Positions 10,335 through 21,700 are shown, counted from the first letter of the stretch. The stretch is DNA of 64,000 bases from Orientallactaga sibirica (GCA_036365145.1 JAEOAD010000015.1:2827501-2891500), one strand, 5' to 3'. The notes: generated by a model from the letters alone, not told the origin. Program-made: numbers and translations.

Positions 10335-10581
10335 CTGCTTCAAGATTTCAGGTGTATACTACCACACCCAGTTTTTCAGGGAGTGCAACTTCTCTGAAAC
10401 TCCTTGACCTCACCAACTCAGCTAGATTATCTAGCCGGCAAGCCCTAGGATCCTCCTATTTCTGCCTCCCCAGCACTGGGATTACAAGAGTAACTGGCTT
10501 TTAATGAGAAGGCTGGGAAGCTGAACTCAGGTATCATGCTTGCACAGCAAGTACTTTACCCACTGAGCTTTCTCTCCAGAT
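10335..10581 (-). mobile_element. B4A/RSINE1-like SINE
   Basis: CTCACCAACTCAGCTAGATT, CTGCCTCCCCAGCACTGGG, AACTCAGGTATCATGCTTGC, CACTGAGCTTTCTCTCCAG. Minus strand, diverged. Confidence 0.75.
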
Positions 10582-10584
10582 CCT

Positions 10585-10662
10585 TTCATTTTTATTGTTT
10601 TTGGTGCTGGAGGCCTTGGACATGCTAGGGAGCTATCTTACTACTGAGCTACACCCCAATCT
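10585..10662 (-). mobile_element. ID element
   Basis: Minus-strand tRNA-Ala-derived ID: GGTGCTGGAGGCCTTGGACA, GCTATCTTACTACTGAGCTA, CACCCCAATC. Confidence 0.7.
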
Positions 10663-10667
10663 TCTGT

Positions 10668-10836
10668 TTGAAATTTTTTTTTTCAGGAAGGAAAAGTTTA
10701 CTTCAGCTTACAATTCAGAAGGTAGAGTCTGTCATGGCATGGAAAGCATGGCAGGAGGAAGAAGCTGGTGTCACATCATCATATCAGCAGAAAGAAAGCA
10801 GACAGTGATGAATGCTGCTGTTCAGCCAGTGCTCTC
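10668..10836. other. Unnamed repeat-like segment
   Basis: GTTTACTTCAGCTTACAATT and CATGGCATGGAAAGCATGGC resemble parts of rodent LTR-type repeats. I cannot name the family. Confidence 0.35.
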
Positions 10837-12159
10837 TTTTTTTTTTTTTTTTGAAAACTTCCTTAATTGTAGACAATATCCCATGGTACTTCTCTCCCTC
10901 CCCTCACTTTCCCCTTTGAAACACCACTCTATAACATAATGCCTCCCTCTCTCAATCAGTCTCTCTTTTATTTTGATGTCATGATCTTTTCCTCCTATTT
11001 TGATGGTCTTGTGTAGGTAGTGTCAGGCACTGTGAGGTCATGGATATCGAGGCCATTTTGTGTGTGGAGGAGCATGTTATAAGGAGTCCTACTCTTCCTT
11101 TGGCTCTTACATTCTTTCCGCCCCCTCTTCCACAATGGACCCTGAGACTTGGAAGGTGTGATAGAGATGTTTCAGTGCTGGACACTCCTCTGTCACATCT
11201 TCTCAGCACTATGGTACCTTCTGAGTCATCCCAAGGTCACCACCATCTGAAAAAGAAGCTTCTCTAACCAAAAGTGAGAGTAGAATTAATATATGGGCAT
11301 GGACATTAACAGAAGTACTCACTGGGCAGTTTGGTGAGCATAGTATATACATTTAGCCAGACACCAGCAGATGTTACACCCCTAGGGCTCATGACTACAC
11401 CTGTCATAGGTTTTCAGTATCAGGGATATATTCCCTCCCATAGAGCAGGCCTCCAGTCCAATTAGAGAGTGGTTGTTTTCCCCATAACAGACATGCCACT
11501 ATTGCACCCATTGGCTAATTTGGCCTGGCTGGCCAAATTTAAAGCTTGTGGTGTTCACTGTTGAGTATCTTCACTGGTGTTTTCTTACTACCATTGAAAT
11601 GGATGCAGCATAGCTTTCTCCAGCTTTCTGTCAGGTGGTCCACATGGAGGTGGCTTTCAGCTCAGCTCCAGCAGGATTTTTCAGTGACCTTGCAGCCCAA
11701 GTATGTGGAGTCTTCAGGAATAGGGTCTTACCATCTATTCCTGGTGGGAAACCAAGGGTCTCAGCAATGGCCTATAATGTTTTGGGGTATCTGTGACCTC
11801 TCTGGCCAACAACTCACTGGAAGGTATCCCATCCCTGGCACTGAAAATTTTCTAGTAACAGTCTATGGCTTCTGAGTGTTCCATTGTCCAGAAAAGTAGG
11901 TTTCCATATGACTTATTTATATCCACTTAGATTTTGATTAGCCCTCCCTCTACCTTTCCTTTACTCAATCTCTTCTCCTGACCTTACTTAGGCCTTTTCA
12001 CCCCCATGAATCTGTTCTTCTACTTACATATATACAACATCATCCTATTAAGTCCCCCCTCCCTCCCCTTCTATTCCCTTTATATCCCCTTTCTAGCTTA
12101 CTGGCTTCTGCTACTAAGTTTTATTCCTATTCACATAGATCATTTGTAGCTAGGATCCA
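10837..12159 (-). mobile_element. L1 3' UTR (near full-length element)
   Basis: T-run (poly-A on the element strand), then the conserved terminal segment, CTTACATTCTTTCCGCCCCC, GGTAGGGTCTTACC-type words and TCTTCAGGAATAGGGTC. The pattern matches other L1 3' UTRs in this window and runs directly into ORF2 C-terminal sequence. Together with 12160-20105 it forms a single L1 interrupted by two later insertions. Confidence 0.85.
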
Positions 12160-12364
12160 CATATGAGAGAGAATGTGTGACATTTGGCTTTCTGGGCCTG
12201 GGTTACCTTACTAAGTATAATCCTTTCCAGATCCATCCATTTTCCAGCAAATTTCATAACTTCATTTTTCTTTACCATTGAGTGAACTCCATTGTGTAAG
12301 TGTGCCACATCTTCATTATCCACTCATCAGCTGAGGGACATCTAGGCTGGTTCCATTTCCTAGC

Positions 12365-12762
12365 AGTGGTAGTTTGAATATATGTCCCCCAATATATTCA
12401 GTGTTTTTTTTTTTTTTAGTTATAGTTTGCATCTGCAATCACCTTGCTAGAGGCAAGGTCACTGGGGGCCCCAGTCTTAAGGTGTGGTGATGGTTTGAGA
12501 TTCTATTGTAAAGATATGCAAATGTGCCTAGCAGGAGTTCCTGAAGTGTGCTGTGTGACCTTTTGGCTGTAGTTTTGCTCTGTGTGCTGTGGTGGCTGGT
12601 TGGCTTTTTCTCTCTCTGCTTGGCCCTGTTGAAAGCAGACTGCTTTTCCTGCCTTTATGGAACTTCCCCTGGATTTGTAAGCTTCAATAAATAATATCCC
12701 TTCCTCCATAACTGTGCCTGGTCTGGAAGTTCATCTCAGCGAACCTAAAGCTGTCTGCTACA
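12365..12762 (+). mobile_element. MaLR 5' LTR
   Basis: 398-bp LTR starting AGTGGTAGTTTG (original TGTGATAG, as in the 3' LTR) and ending CTGTCTGCTACA. It has an AATAAA signal near 12690. The copy at 13980-14378 differs by four substitutions and one base in a T-run. Confidence 0.92.
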
Positions 12763-12764
12763 GT

Positions 12765-13979
12765 AAAGTGGTACCAGAAGTGGGGTGAGATGAACCTAAC
12801 TGTGTGGGTGTTCGTCTTTTGGAACTTTTGTTTTGGAGGAATGGGCATGGACTTGGTACTTGCAACTGAAGATGCCTTCTGGAGTGGTAAGCCAAGTTTT
12901 ATGGACTATTCTGATGAGAGTTTGAGAATGCTAAGTGCAGACTGTATTGAACTTCGAGGCTTGGCTTATGAGCTTTCTAAGGGGAAGGAAAGACTGCAGA
13001 GGACTTTGTTGGAACTGGGCTACTGGCATAAGGGATGGCTACGTTCCGCTATCCAGGCCCAGAAAGTTTGATCAAGGTTAAATTTGTAATGGACTGATGT
13101 GCTTGGCTAAACATATTGGACTGAGAGATTTAAGATTTTAAGTTGGGAAACCTGAAGCAAGTTAAAAGTAGAGGCATTGAGACTGGTTTAGCTGCTATTG
13201 TCAAACACATTAGCAATCTTAAGGAAGGTGGAAGGAAGGTGGCCTGACTGCATTTACATTAAAACAATGGAGAGGATGCCTGAGGAAAGACTGTTAAAAA
13301 TGCAAATTCTTGGAAAGAGCTGACTGGAGAAGGAACCTGCTTTTCAAGGCTATGGTTTATTTTGTCCCTGGATTAAGAATATGGCTGTGTCCTGCACACC
13401 TGGTATTAGTTTTGGAAGCATGAAAAATGCATGGAGTGGTCATGAATTGCACACAGTTCCAGGAGCCGCTGCTGAGATGCGGCATGAGGCAGGGCATGAA
13501 GACCCTCAGGAATAGGCTGGAAGAGCCTTTGGAAGATGGACTGTGGTTTGCATGGAGACCTGAAGATGTTTTGGATATACCAGGACTATGCAAGGACTAC
13601 CATGTAGTGCAGTGTTGGCCTGGGATCGAAGTTTTCCCTGGCAACTCTGCCCAGCTGGAGGGGTGGAATTGGAAAACCTGGAGACTGCCAGTCTCTGGTT
13701 ATATTGAACTTGAACTGCAGAAGTTTGATGACAGATGATGGTGGTTGAGTTTGCATTGTTCTAGTCTCTCCTTGCTATGCCTTATACCAGTTAAAATGTT
13801 TACTCTGTGCCTTTACATGTTGAAAGTATTTAACTTGTTTGATTTTACAGGACTCACTATCTTAAGTTGATCAAGACTGTGAGAACCTTTGAAATTGGAC
13901 TGAGTACAATTTACAATGTGTGCTAGTTACAAATCTATTGGGGGCCAGGAACTAAATATATTGGGGGCCAGGGGTGGAA
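12765..13979 (+). mobile_element. MaLR internal region
   Basis: About 1.2 kb between near-identical LTRs. It begins with TGGTACCAGAAGTGGGG shortly after the 5' LTR, the ERVL/MaLR type of primer binding site, and ends in purine-rich GGGGGCCAGGGGTGG before the 3' LTR. It holds short open frames (12790-13071, 13427-13738) but no recognisable retroviral domain, as expected for non-autonomous MaLR elements mobilised by ERVL enzymes. Paralogous to 38139-39702. Confidence 0.88.
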
Positions 13980-14378
13980 TGTGATAGTTTGAATATATGT
14001 CCCCCAATATATTCAGTGTTTTTTTTTTTTTTTAGTTATAGTTTGCATCTGCAATCACCTTGCTAGAGGCAAGGTCACTGGGGGCCCCAGTCTTAAGGTG
14101 TGGTGATGGTTTGAGATTCTATTGTAAAGATATGCAAATGTGCCTAGCAGGAGTTCCTGAAGTGTGCTGTGTGACCTTTTGGCTGTAGTTTTGCTCTGTG
14201 TGCTGTGGTGGCTGGTTGGCTTTTTCTCTCTCTGCTTGGCCCTGTTGAAAGCAGACTGCTTTTCCTGCCTTTATGGAACTTCCCCTGGATCTGTAAGCTT
14301 CAATAAATAATATCCCTTCCTCCATAACTGTGCCTGGTCTGGAAGTTCATCTCAGCAAACCTAAAGCTGTCTGCTACA
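13980..14378 (+). mobile_element. MaLR 3' LTR
   Basis: 399 bp, TGTGATAGTTTG to GTCTGCTACA. It is followed by CTAGT at 14379-14383; the 5' side has CTAGC at 12360-12364, a 5-bp target duplication with one change. The L1 sequence resumes at this point. Confidence 0.92.
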
Positions 14379-14752
14379 CTAGTTATTGTGAATAGAGTGG
14401 CAGTAAACATGGTTGAGCAAGTATCTCTAAGGTAGTGAGATGAGTCCTTAGGATATATGCCTAGGAGTCATATAGCTGGGTCATATAGTAGATCTATTTT
14501 TAGCTGTCTCAGGAACCTCCACATGGATTTCCACAGTGGTTGGACCAGATCCCACCAACAGTGTAGAAGGGTTCCTCTTTTTCTGCATCCTTGCCAGCAT
14601 TTATGGTCATTTGTTTTCATGATGGTAGCCAATCTGACAGGAGGAGATGGAATCTCAACATAGTTTTAATCTGCATTTCCCTGATGACTAGGAATGTAGA
14701 ACAGTTTTTTAGATGTTTATATGCCATCTGTATTTCTTCTTCTGAGAACTCT

Positions 14753-15409
14753 CTATTTAGTTCCATAGCCCATTTGATTTGATTGCTTATTATTTAATTT
14801 TTTGAGTTCTTTGTATATCCTAGATATTAGCCCTCTGTCAGATGTATAGCTGGCAAAGATTTTCTCCCATTCTGTAGGTTGCCTCTTTGCTCTATTCACA
14901 GTGTCCTTAGCTGTACAAAAGCTTTGTAATTTCATGAGGTCCCAGCAGTTGATCTGTGGTTTTATTTCCTGAGCAGTTGGGGTTATATGCAGAAAGTCTT
15001 TGCCAAGACCAATATGTTGAAGGGTTTGTCCTACTTTTTCCTCTAGCAGTTTCAGAGTTTCAGGACCAATATTAAGGTCTTTGATCCACTTAGACTTAAT
15101 TCTTGTGCATGGAGAGAGATATGGATCTATTTTCATCATTCTACAGCACCATTTGCTGAAGAGGCTGTCTTTTCTCCAATGAATATTTTTGGCATTTTTG
15201 CCAAAGATCAGGTGGCTATAGCTACCCCGACTTACATCAGGGTCCTCTATTCTGTTCCATTGATCTATATGTGTGTTTTTGTGCCAGTACCATGCTGTTT
15301 TTGTTACTATGGCTCTGTAATATAGGTTAAAATCAGGTATGGTGATACCACCAGTCTTATTTTTGTTGCTCAAAATTGTTTTACATATCTGAGTTTTTTT
15401 GTGCTCCAA
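14753..15409 (-). pseudogene. L1 ORF2 C-terminal open fragment
   Basis: Longest surviving piece of the ORF2 above (218 codons). It contains [30 protein letters not shown] and [19 protein letters not shown], all hallmark L1 ORF2 C-terminal sequence. It is part of the decayed ORF2 and not a separate gene. Confidence 0.93.
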
Positions 15410-17238
15410 ATGAATTTTTGGATTGTTTTTTTCGATTACATGAAATATGCCATTTGAATTTTCTTGGGGATTGCATTAAATGTGTAGATTGATTTTGGTA
15501 AGATTGCCATTTTCACAGTATTTATTCTTCTAATCCAAGAACAAGGGGTGTCTTTCCATTTCCTAGTGTCTTCTGCTATTCTTGCTTGAGTGTTTTAAAG
15601 TTTTCATTGTAGAGATCCTTCACTTCCTTGCTTAGGTTTATTCCAAGGTACTTTATTTATTTATTTACTTTTGGATGGAACTGTGAATGGGAGTGATTGT
15701 CTGATTTCATCCTGTGTGTGTTTGTTGTTAGCATATAGGAAGGCTACTGATTTCTGCGTGTTTATTTTGTATTCTGCTACAAAGCTATAGGTGTTTATCA
15801 GCTCTCATAGTTTGCTGGTAGGGTCTTTAGGGTCCTTTATGTATAGAATCATATCATTTGCAAATAATGATAACTTGATCTCTTCCTTTCCAATTTCTAT
15901 CCCTTTTATGTGTGTCTCTTGCCTTACTCCTATGGCTAAGACTTCCAGTCCTATATTGAATAAAAGTGGGGACAGTGGACACCCTTGTCTTGTTCCTCAT
16001 TTTAGTGGAAGAGCTTCACGTTTTTCTCCATTTAGTGTTATGTTGTATGTGGGTTTGTCATAAATAGCCTTTATTATGTTGTGATATGTTCCTTCTATTC
16101 CCAGTCTCTGTAGGACTTTTATCATGAAGGGATGTTGGATTTTGTCAAATGCTTGTTCTGTATCTAATGAGATGATCATGTGATTTTTTGGTCCTTCAGT
16201 CCATTTATATAATGTACATTTATCAATTTGCATATGTGGAACCATCTCTGCATCTGTGGGATAAAGCCTGCTTGGTCAGGGTGAATGATCTTTCTGATAT
16301 ATTGTATTCTTTTGGCAATATTTTGTTGAGAATTTTTGCAACTATGTTCATGAGGGAGATTGATCTGTAATTTACCTTTTTTGTTCTATCTTTGTCTGGG
16401 TTTGGGATCAGGGTGGTGCTGGCTTCGTAGAAGGAGTTTGGTAGGATTCCTTCCTCTCCTATTTTATGGAAAAGTTTAAGAAGCATTGGTGTTAGTTCTT
16501 CCATGAAGGTCTGATAAAATTTAGCAGTGAATCCATCTGGGCCTGGACTTTTTTTAGTTGGGAGATATTTTTATAATTTCTTGGATCTCCATACTTGTTA
16601 TTGGTCTATTTAAGTGGTTAATCTCATCTTGTTTTAATTTAGGGAGGTCATATAAATCAAGGAAATCATCCATTTCTTTCAAATTTTCAAACTTAGTGGG
16701 GTGTATGTTCTTATAGTATGTCCCTATGGTTTTAAAATTTTCTCTGGTATCTGTTTTGATGGTGCCTTTTTCATCTCTAATTTTGTTGATTTGTGCCTCG
16801 TTCTCTCTTTCTTTTGGTCAGATTTGCTAAGGGTTTATAAATGTTGTTTATGTTTCAAAGAACCAACTCTTTGTTTATTGATTCTTTGGATTGTTTTTTA
16901 GTTTCTATTTAATTATTTTCTGCCCTAATCTTTATTATTTCTTCCTGTCTACTCATTTTTGGTTTGCCTTGTTCTTCTTTTTCCAAGGCCTTAAGGTGAA
17001 GCATTGAGTTGTTTACTTGTGGCCTTTCTAATTTCTTAATACAGGCACTTAAAGCTATAAATTCCCCTCTTAGAACTGCCTTCATTGTGTCCCAAAGATT
17101 TTGGTATGTTGTGTCCTCATTATCATTTGACTCCATGAAATTTTTTATTTCCTTCTTGATTTCTTCATTGACCCATTCATCATTTAGTAGTGTATTGTTT
17201 CATTTTCATGATTTTGTGTATGCTCTATAGCTTTTCTT

Positions 17239-17452
17239 TTTTAGTTGTTTATTTATTTGCAAGCAGAGAGAGAGAGATAGGAGAGAGGCAAACAGGGAGA
17301 GAATGGGAGTGCTAGGGCCTATAGCCACTGCAAACGAACTCCAGATGCATGTGCCTTTCATGCATCTGGCTTACATGGGTCCTGGAGAATTGAACCGGGA
17401 TCCTTAGGCTTCGCAGGCAAACATCTTAACCACTAAGGCATTTCTCCAGCCC
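17239..17452 (-). mobile_element. tRNA-derived SINE (Dip-like) in L1
   Basis: Minus-strand copy bounded by a perfect 16-bp target duplication, CTCTATAGCTTTTCTT at 17223-17238 and 17453-17468. Ends in GGCATTTCTCCAGCCC. Inserted in the region between the endonuclease and RT domains of L1 ORF2. Confidence 0.96.
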
Positions 17453-17701
17453 CTCTATAGCTTTTCTTGCTATTGATTTGTAGTTTGATCCCATTATGAT
17501 CAGATAGAATACATGGAATTATTTCAATTTTCCTGTATTTGTTAAGATTTGCTTTGTGTCCTAATATATGGTCTATTTTAGAGAATGTTGCATGTGCTGC
17601 TCAAAAGAATGTGTATTCTGCAGCATTTGGATGAAATGTCTTGTAAATATCTGTTAGGTCCATTTGTTATATGACCTCATTTAATCCAGAAACATCTCTG
17701 T

Positions 17702-18019
17702 TTATTTTTTGCCAGATGACCTGTCAGTTGGTGAGAGTGGGGTGTTGAATTTACTTACTACAAGTGTGTTTGGTGTTATCTGTGACCTTAGTTCTAATAA
17801 CATTTGTTTGATGAATCTAGGAGCCCCTGTGTTAGGTACATATATGTTTAGGATTGTAATGTCCTCCTGCTGGAGTGTTCCTTTAATCAATATAAAGTGA
17901 CCTTCCTTACTTTTCCTAACTAATTTTGGTCTGAAGTCTACCCTGTCAGATATTAGGATAGCAACCCCTGCTTGTTTTCTAGACTCATTTGCTTGAAACA
18001 CCGTTTTCCAACCTTTCAC
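17702..18019 (-). pseudogene. L1 ORF2 endonuclease fragment
   Basis: Open 105-codon piece of the endonuclease domain with KQAGVAILISDRVDF, GHFILIKGTLQQEDITILN and YVPNTGAP, characteristic of the L1 apurinic-type endonuclease. Truncated by decay on both sides. Confidence 0.92.
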
Positions 18020-18199
18020 CCTAAGATAGTGTCCATCCTTTGTAGAAAGGTGAGTTTATTGGAGGCAACAAATGGAAGGATCCTACTTTTTAACCCAGTG
18101 TGCAAACCTATGTCTTTTGGTTGGGGCATTCAGGCTGTTGATATTAAGAGTTATTATTGAAAGTTGTGTATTTATTTTTGCCTTTTTTCTTGTTTTGTA

Positions 18200-19240
18200 G
18201 TTCTTCCAGTTTTACCTTTGCTCTCTTGTATTAACTAGTATTTGAGTATGGTTTGTTTTTTCCAGGTTCCGTATATGTGTATTTTCTTTCTCTTCAGTAT
18301 GGAGGATCCTTGCAAGTATTTTCTGTAGAGCTGCTTTTGTCTTCAAATATTCCTTTAGCCTGCTTTTGTTGTGGAATGTCCTTTTTTCTCCATCTATTTG
18401 AGTGGATAGCTTTGCAGGATAAAGTAACTTTGATTGACAGTTGTTATCTTTCAGAACTTGGAATACATCACCCCAAGCCCTTCTGGCTTTTAAAGTTTGT
18501 GGTGAGTAATCTGCTGTGATCATGATGGGCTTGCCTTTGTAGGTGACTTGATTTTTCCCTCTAGCTGCTTTCAATATATTTTCTTAGATTTGTATGTTTG
18601 GTAGTTTAATTATAATATGGCGAGGAGAAGTTCTTTCCAGGTTTTGTCTGTTGGGTGTTTTAAAGGTTTCCTGTGTCTGCATTGGCATCTCTTTACCAGT
18701 TTGGGGAAATTTTTCATGTATAATTTTGTTGAAAATGCCTAGTATGCCTTTGGAGTGAAATTCTTCTCCTTCTACTATACCTTGAATTTTTATGTTTGAT
18801 TTTTTCATACTGTCCAGAATATCTTGAAATTTCCATTCATACCATCCTATTGTCTTTCTCTTTGTTGGACTGTATTAGATATTCCACCTGGTCTTCTAGT
18901 TTAGATATTCTGTTCTCTCCTTAATCCATTCTACTGGAGATATTTTCTACAGAGTTTTTTTATTTCACTGACTGTGTTCTTCATTGCTAGTATTTATTAC
19001 TGGTTTTTCTTTATCATTTCTATGTCCTTATTTATGTCTTGTATTGACCTCCTTTTTTCATTAAATTGGTTTCCTGTGTGTTCTTTGAATCCTTTGATTT
19101 CCTCTTTGAGTTCTTTGAACATATTTATAATCATTCTTTTGAAATCTTTCTCAGTCATCCCCTAAATCAGTCTCACCGAAGGTCATTTCTAATGCATTAA
19201 TTCTTTTTGGTGGATTTATATTGTCTTGATTTTTTGTGTT
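18200..19240 (-). pseudogene. LINE-1 ORF1 (RNA-binding protein), decayed
   Basis: Minus-strand ORF1. Open pieces at 18212-18574 and 18584-18808 carry the C-terminal RNA-binding region (ARRAWGDVFQVLKDNNCQ, YPAKLS, FHNKSRLKEYL) and the central region (NIKIQGIVEGEEFHSKG, PRHIIIKL). Frames are broken by stops. ORF1p normally trimerises through a coiled coil and packages L1 RNA. Boundaries are approximate. Confidence 0.88.
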
Positions 19241-20105
19241 TCTTGTATTATAATGTAGAGAAATTTGCATCTTGATTAATGCTTGGATTTTCTAATTATA
19301 TTCAGTATTATTAGATGTATCAATCAATCTGATGTTGTATATCTTCAGGGTAGGAGCTTAAGGTGCTAGGTGTGGTTCTTAAGACTCTCAGAGTAACCAC
19401 AAAGTGACCCTAGGTGTTGGGTTTGCCTGCTCTGAGAATATTCAAGTAGGCTGAATGGAACAAAATACAGACAAATTCTAAAAATTTTACTAAACAATGT
19501 ACACATTCAATGAAAAACATCACAGAGTATTTATGCAAAAGTAGGTATTATGACAAACAGATCCTCTAGTAAAATCACAGTCCCTAAGGATGTGTGTTGC
19601 CCTGTTGCCCCACACCCTTAATCCTGAAAAGTGGGAGGCTAAGATTTCTGGTCTTCAGAGGGTTCCAAGGTCAGCTTGTGCCTGAGTGAGACCCTTCCCC
19701 AACAAATGACAGAAGAAGAAACAAAGACACTATAAATCAGGAAGCAACAAATGAGAAGCCCAAAATATAGCTTATTTAAGAATGTCAAATCTGACCATTC
19801 ATCAGATTGAACATATAATTTACCCTGACATTGATGGTGCAATAAGCCCTTCCAATGCAAGCCTATATATCAGGCTTATTTGGAGTGTACTGGTGTAATC
19901 CCAGTTACCTTTTGGGATGGCTTTGGTCTCAGCTATGCTGCATGCTGCTTGGGTCCCTCTTTGCTCAGGTAGGCTGGCTGGGTCTGTGGGTTGCTGCTCT
20001 GATCATGCTGGGTGCTGTGTAGGTGAGCTCCCTTCCCTAGGTCTCTGGTGTTTGCTGGCACTTGTGCTGGCGGTGGGGGAGGGAAGGCTGTGGATGGAGG
20101 CTGAC
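19241..20105 (-). mobile_element. L1 5' UTR
   Basis: Upstream of ORF1 the sequence matches the region upstream of ORF1 in the plus-strand L1 at 57030-57230: AGGCAAACCCAACACCTAGG against AGGCAAATTCAACACCTAGG, and AATTAGAAAATCCAAGCAT. The distal part (19920-20105) is GC-richer and lies where the internal promoter should be. A diverged B1-like insert may lie at 19595-19700. Distal boundary inferred. Confidence 0.65.
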
Positions 20106-20244
20106 GTTGACACATGATAATTTTAATATTTATTGAATGCAGTATGATGGTTTCATCCAGTAAGCACTGTGTACTGATCAAATCAGAAAGATTAGCTTTT
20201 CTTCCTCCCTCCCTCCCTTACTTCCTTCCTCCCTTTCCCACTTT

Positions 20245-20372
20245 TTTTGAGACAGGCTCTCACTCTTTCACATAAGTTAGTCTGGAACTCATGATGGAGC
20301 CCAATCTGGCCTTGAATTCATAGCTATCAGCTTTCCCAGTGCTGAGATCACAGGCATGAACTACCACACCCC
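20245..20372 (-). mobile_element. Diverged B1 SINE
   Basis: TTTTTTTGAGACAGGCTCTC, GTCTGGAACTCATGATGG, GATCACAGGCATGAACTACC. Preceded by a CCTCC-rich run. Confidence 0.8.
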
Positions 20373-20449
20373 ATTATTTTATTTAATGCCAGTATCCATG
20401 TGCACATGAGGACTACCTCAAGTGTCATTCTTCAGAAACACTGTCCACC

Positions 20450-20672
20450 TATTCTTGAGACAGGGTCTCCCACTGGCTCAGAGTTCACCAATTAGGCTAG
20501 ACTGGCTAGCCAGTCAGCTCCAGAGATCTTCCTGTCTCCACCTCTCAAGTACTGAGATTACAGGCACTAGCCACCATGCTTTTTTTTTAAAACATAGTTT
20601 CTAGTGATCAAACTCATGTCCTCCTGCTTGGGAGGCAATCATTTTACTCACTGAGCCATCTCCCTAACTGCT
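20450..20672 (-). mobile_element. B4A/RSINE1-like SINE
   Basis: GAGACAGGGTCTCCCACTGG, TAGGCTAGACTGGCTAGCCA, CTGAGATTACAGGCACTAGC, ACTGAGCCATCTCCCTAAC. Confidence 0.82.
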
Positions 20673-20689
20673 ATCACTTCCTCTACCTC

Positions 20690-20850
20690 CTTTTGTTCTT
20701 TCTCCTCCTTCTCCTTTTTTCTTTTTCTTCTTTCTTTCTTTCTTTTTTTGTAACACAAAGTTTCTCTATGTATCCCAGGAAGGCCTAGAACTCATGCTTC
20801 TCTGGCCTTAGTATCTCAAATACTGGGATGATAGGAATGTGCCAAAGTCA
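20690..20850 (-). mobile_element. Pyrimidine run and B1 fragment
   Basis: CT-rich run to about 20745, then TGTATCCCAGGAAGGCC, CAAATACTGGGATGATAGG, a decayed B1. Confidence 0.6.
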
Positions 20851-20914
20851 TGACAGTGACTATCATTTTATTTACTTTTACTTCCTTTTTTCTTTAAAAA
20901 GAATTTTTTTTTTG

Positions 20915-21113
20915 TTGGTCTAGAGAGATGGCTTAGTGATTAAGATACTTGACTGCAAAGCCTGACAACCTGAGTTCTATTTCCCAGTACCCACATAAAG
21001 CCAGATGCACAAAGTGGTACATGCATCTGGAGTTTGTTTACAGCAGCTGGAAGCTCTAGCTTGCCCATTCTCTCTGTCTGTCTCTCTTCTCTCTCTCCAT
21101 CACTCTCTGCTTG

Positions 21114-21172
<59 letters not shown>

Positions 21173-21178
21173 AATTTT
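20915..21178 (+). mobile_element. tRNA-derived SINE (Dip-like)
   Basis: GGTCTAGAGAGATGGCTTAG, CATAAAGCCAGATGCACAAA, CATCTGGAGTTTGTTTACAG, CT-rich part. Its tail is expanded into a long AAAT microsatellite at 21114-21173. Confidence 0.93.
21114..21173. repeat. (AAAT)n microsatellite
   Basis: About 15 uninterrupted AAAT units grown from the SINE tail; a likely length polymorphism. Confidence 0.95.
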
Positions 21179-21198
21179 GTGAAAAAAACATACAAACT

Positions 21199-21347
21199 TA
21201 GCAGGGTGTGGTGGCATAAGCTTTTATTCCCAGCACTTGGGAGGACAAGACAGGAGGATCACTGTTTGAAGCTACTCTGAGACTACAAAGTGAATTCCAG
21301 ATCCGCCTGAGTGAGAGTGAGACCCTACATCAAAAAACCAAAAAAAA
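21199..21347 (+). mobile_element. B1 SINE, plus strand
   Basis: AGCAGGGTGTGGTGGCATAA, CCCAGCACTTGGGAGG, GTGAATTCCAGATCCGCC, GAGTGAGACCCTACATC. Confidence 0.92.
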
Positions 21348-21640
21348 GGGCTGGAGATATGGCTTAGCAGCTAAGGCGCCTGCCTGCTAAGCCTAAGAAT
21401 GCTGGTTCCAATGTCCAGCGGTTCCAATCTCCAGGTCCCACGTTTAGCCAGATGCAAAGTGAGGCAAGGACGCAATGCCGCACTTGCCCACAAGGGGGCG
21501 CACACATCTGGATTTCGTTCACAGCAGCTGAGAGACTGCTGGCGCGCCCATCTCTGTCTCCATCTCCTTCTCTATCTCTCTCTGTCTCTCTCTCCAAAAA
21601 TAAATAAAAAAATAATAAAAATAATAAAAATAAATAAAAT
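21348..21640 (+). mobile_element. tRNA-derived SINE, long subfamily
   Basis: GGGCTGGAGATATGGCTTAG head. Differs from the common form by an extra block of about 30-40 bp (GAGGCAAGGACGCAATGCC, CTTGCCCACAAGGGGGCGCA) between the B-box half and CATCTGGA. Same structure at 43109-43338, 48608-48860 and 62641-62925. Confidence 0.9.
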
Positions 21641-21698
21641 TTTTTTTTCTGTTTATTTGTGAGGAGAGAGAGACACACACATAGAGAGGCAGAGAATT
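21641..21698 (-). mobile_element. Dip-like SINE tail fragment
   Basis: GTTTATTTGTGAGGAGAGAG and AGAGGCAGAGAATT, the 3' portion of a minus-strand SINE cut by the LTR that follows. Confidence 0.55.
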
Positions 21699-21700
21699 GT

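Larger units (their letters stand above)
12160..18175 (-). pseudogene. LINE-1 ORF2 (endonuclease and reverse transcriptase), decayed
   Basis: Minus-strand ORF2 of a near full-length L1. The C-terminal region lies at 12160-12359 and 14384-15409, the reverse transcriptase at about 15800-16700, and the endonuclease at 17700-18175. Recognisable stretches include [11 protein letters not shown] and GEKREALPL in the RT. The catalytic FADD is read as FAND at about 15850-15875, which would abolish polymerisation. Many stops and frameshifts break the frame. It is split by the MaLR at 12365-14378 and the SINE at 17239-17452, both with target duplications, so it was dead or inserted well before them. ORF2 normally nicks DNA and copies its own RNA (target-primed reverse transcription). 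Confidence 0.93.
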
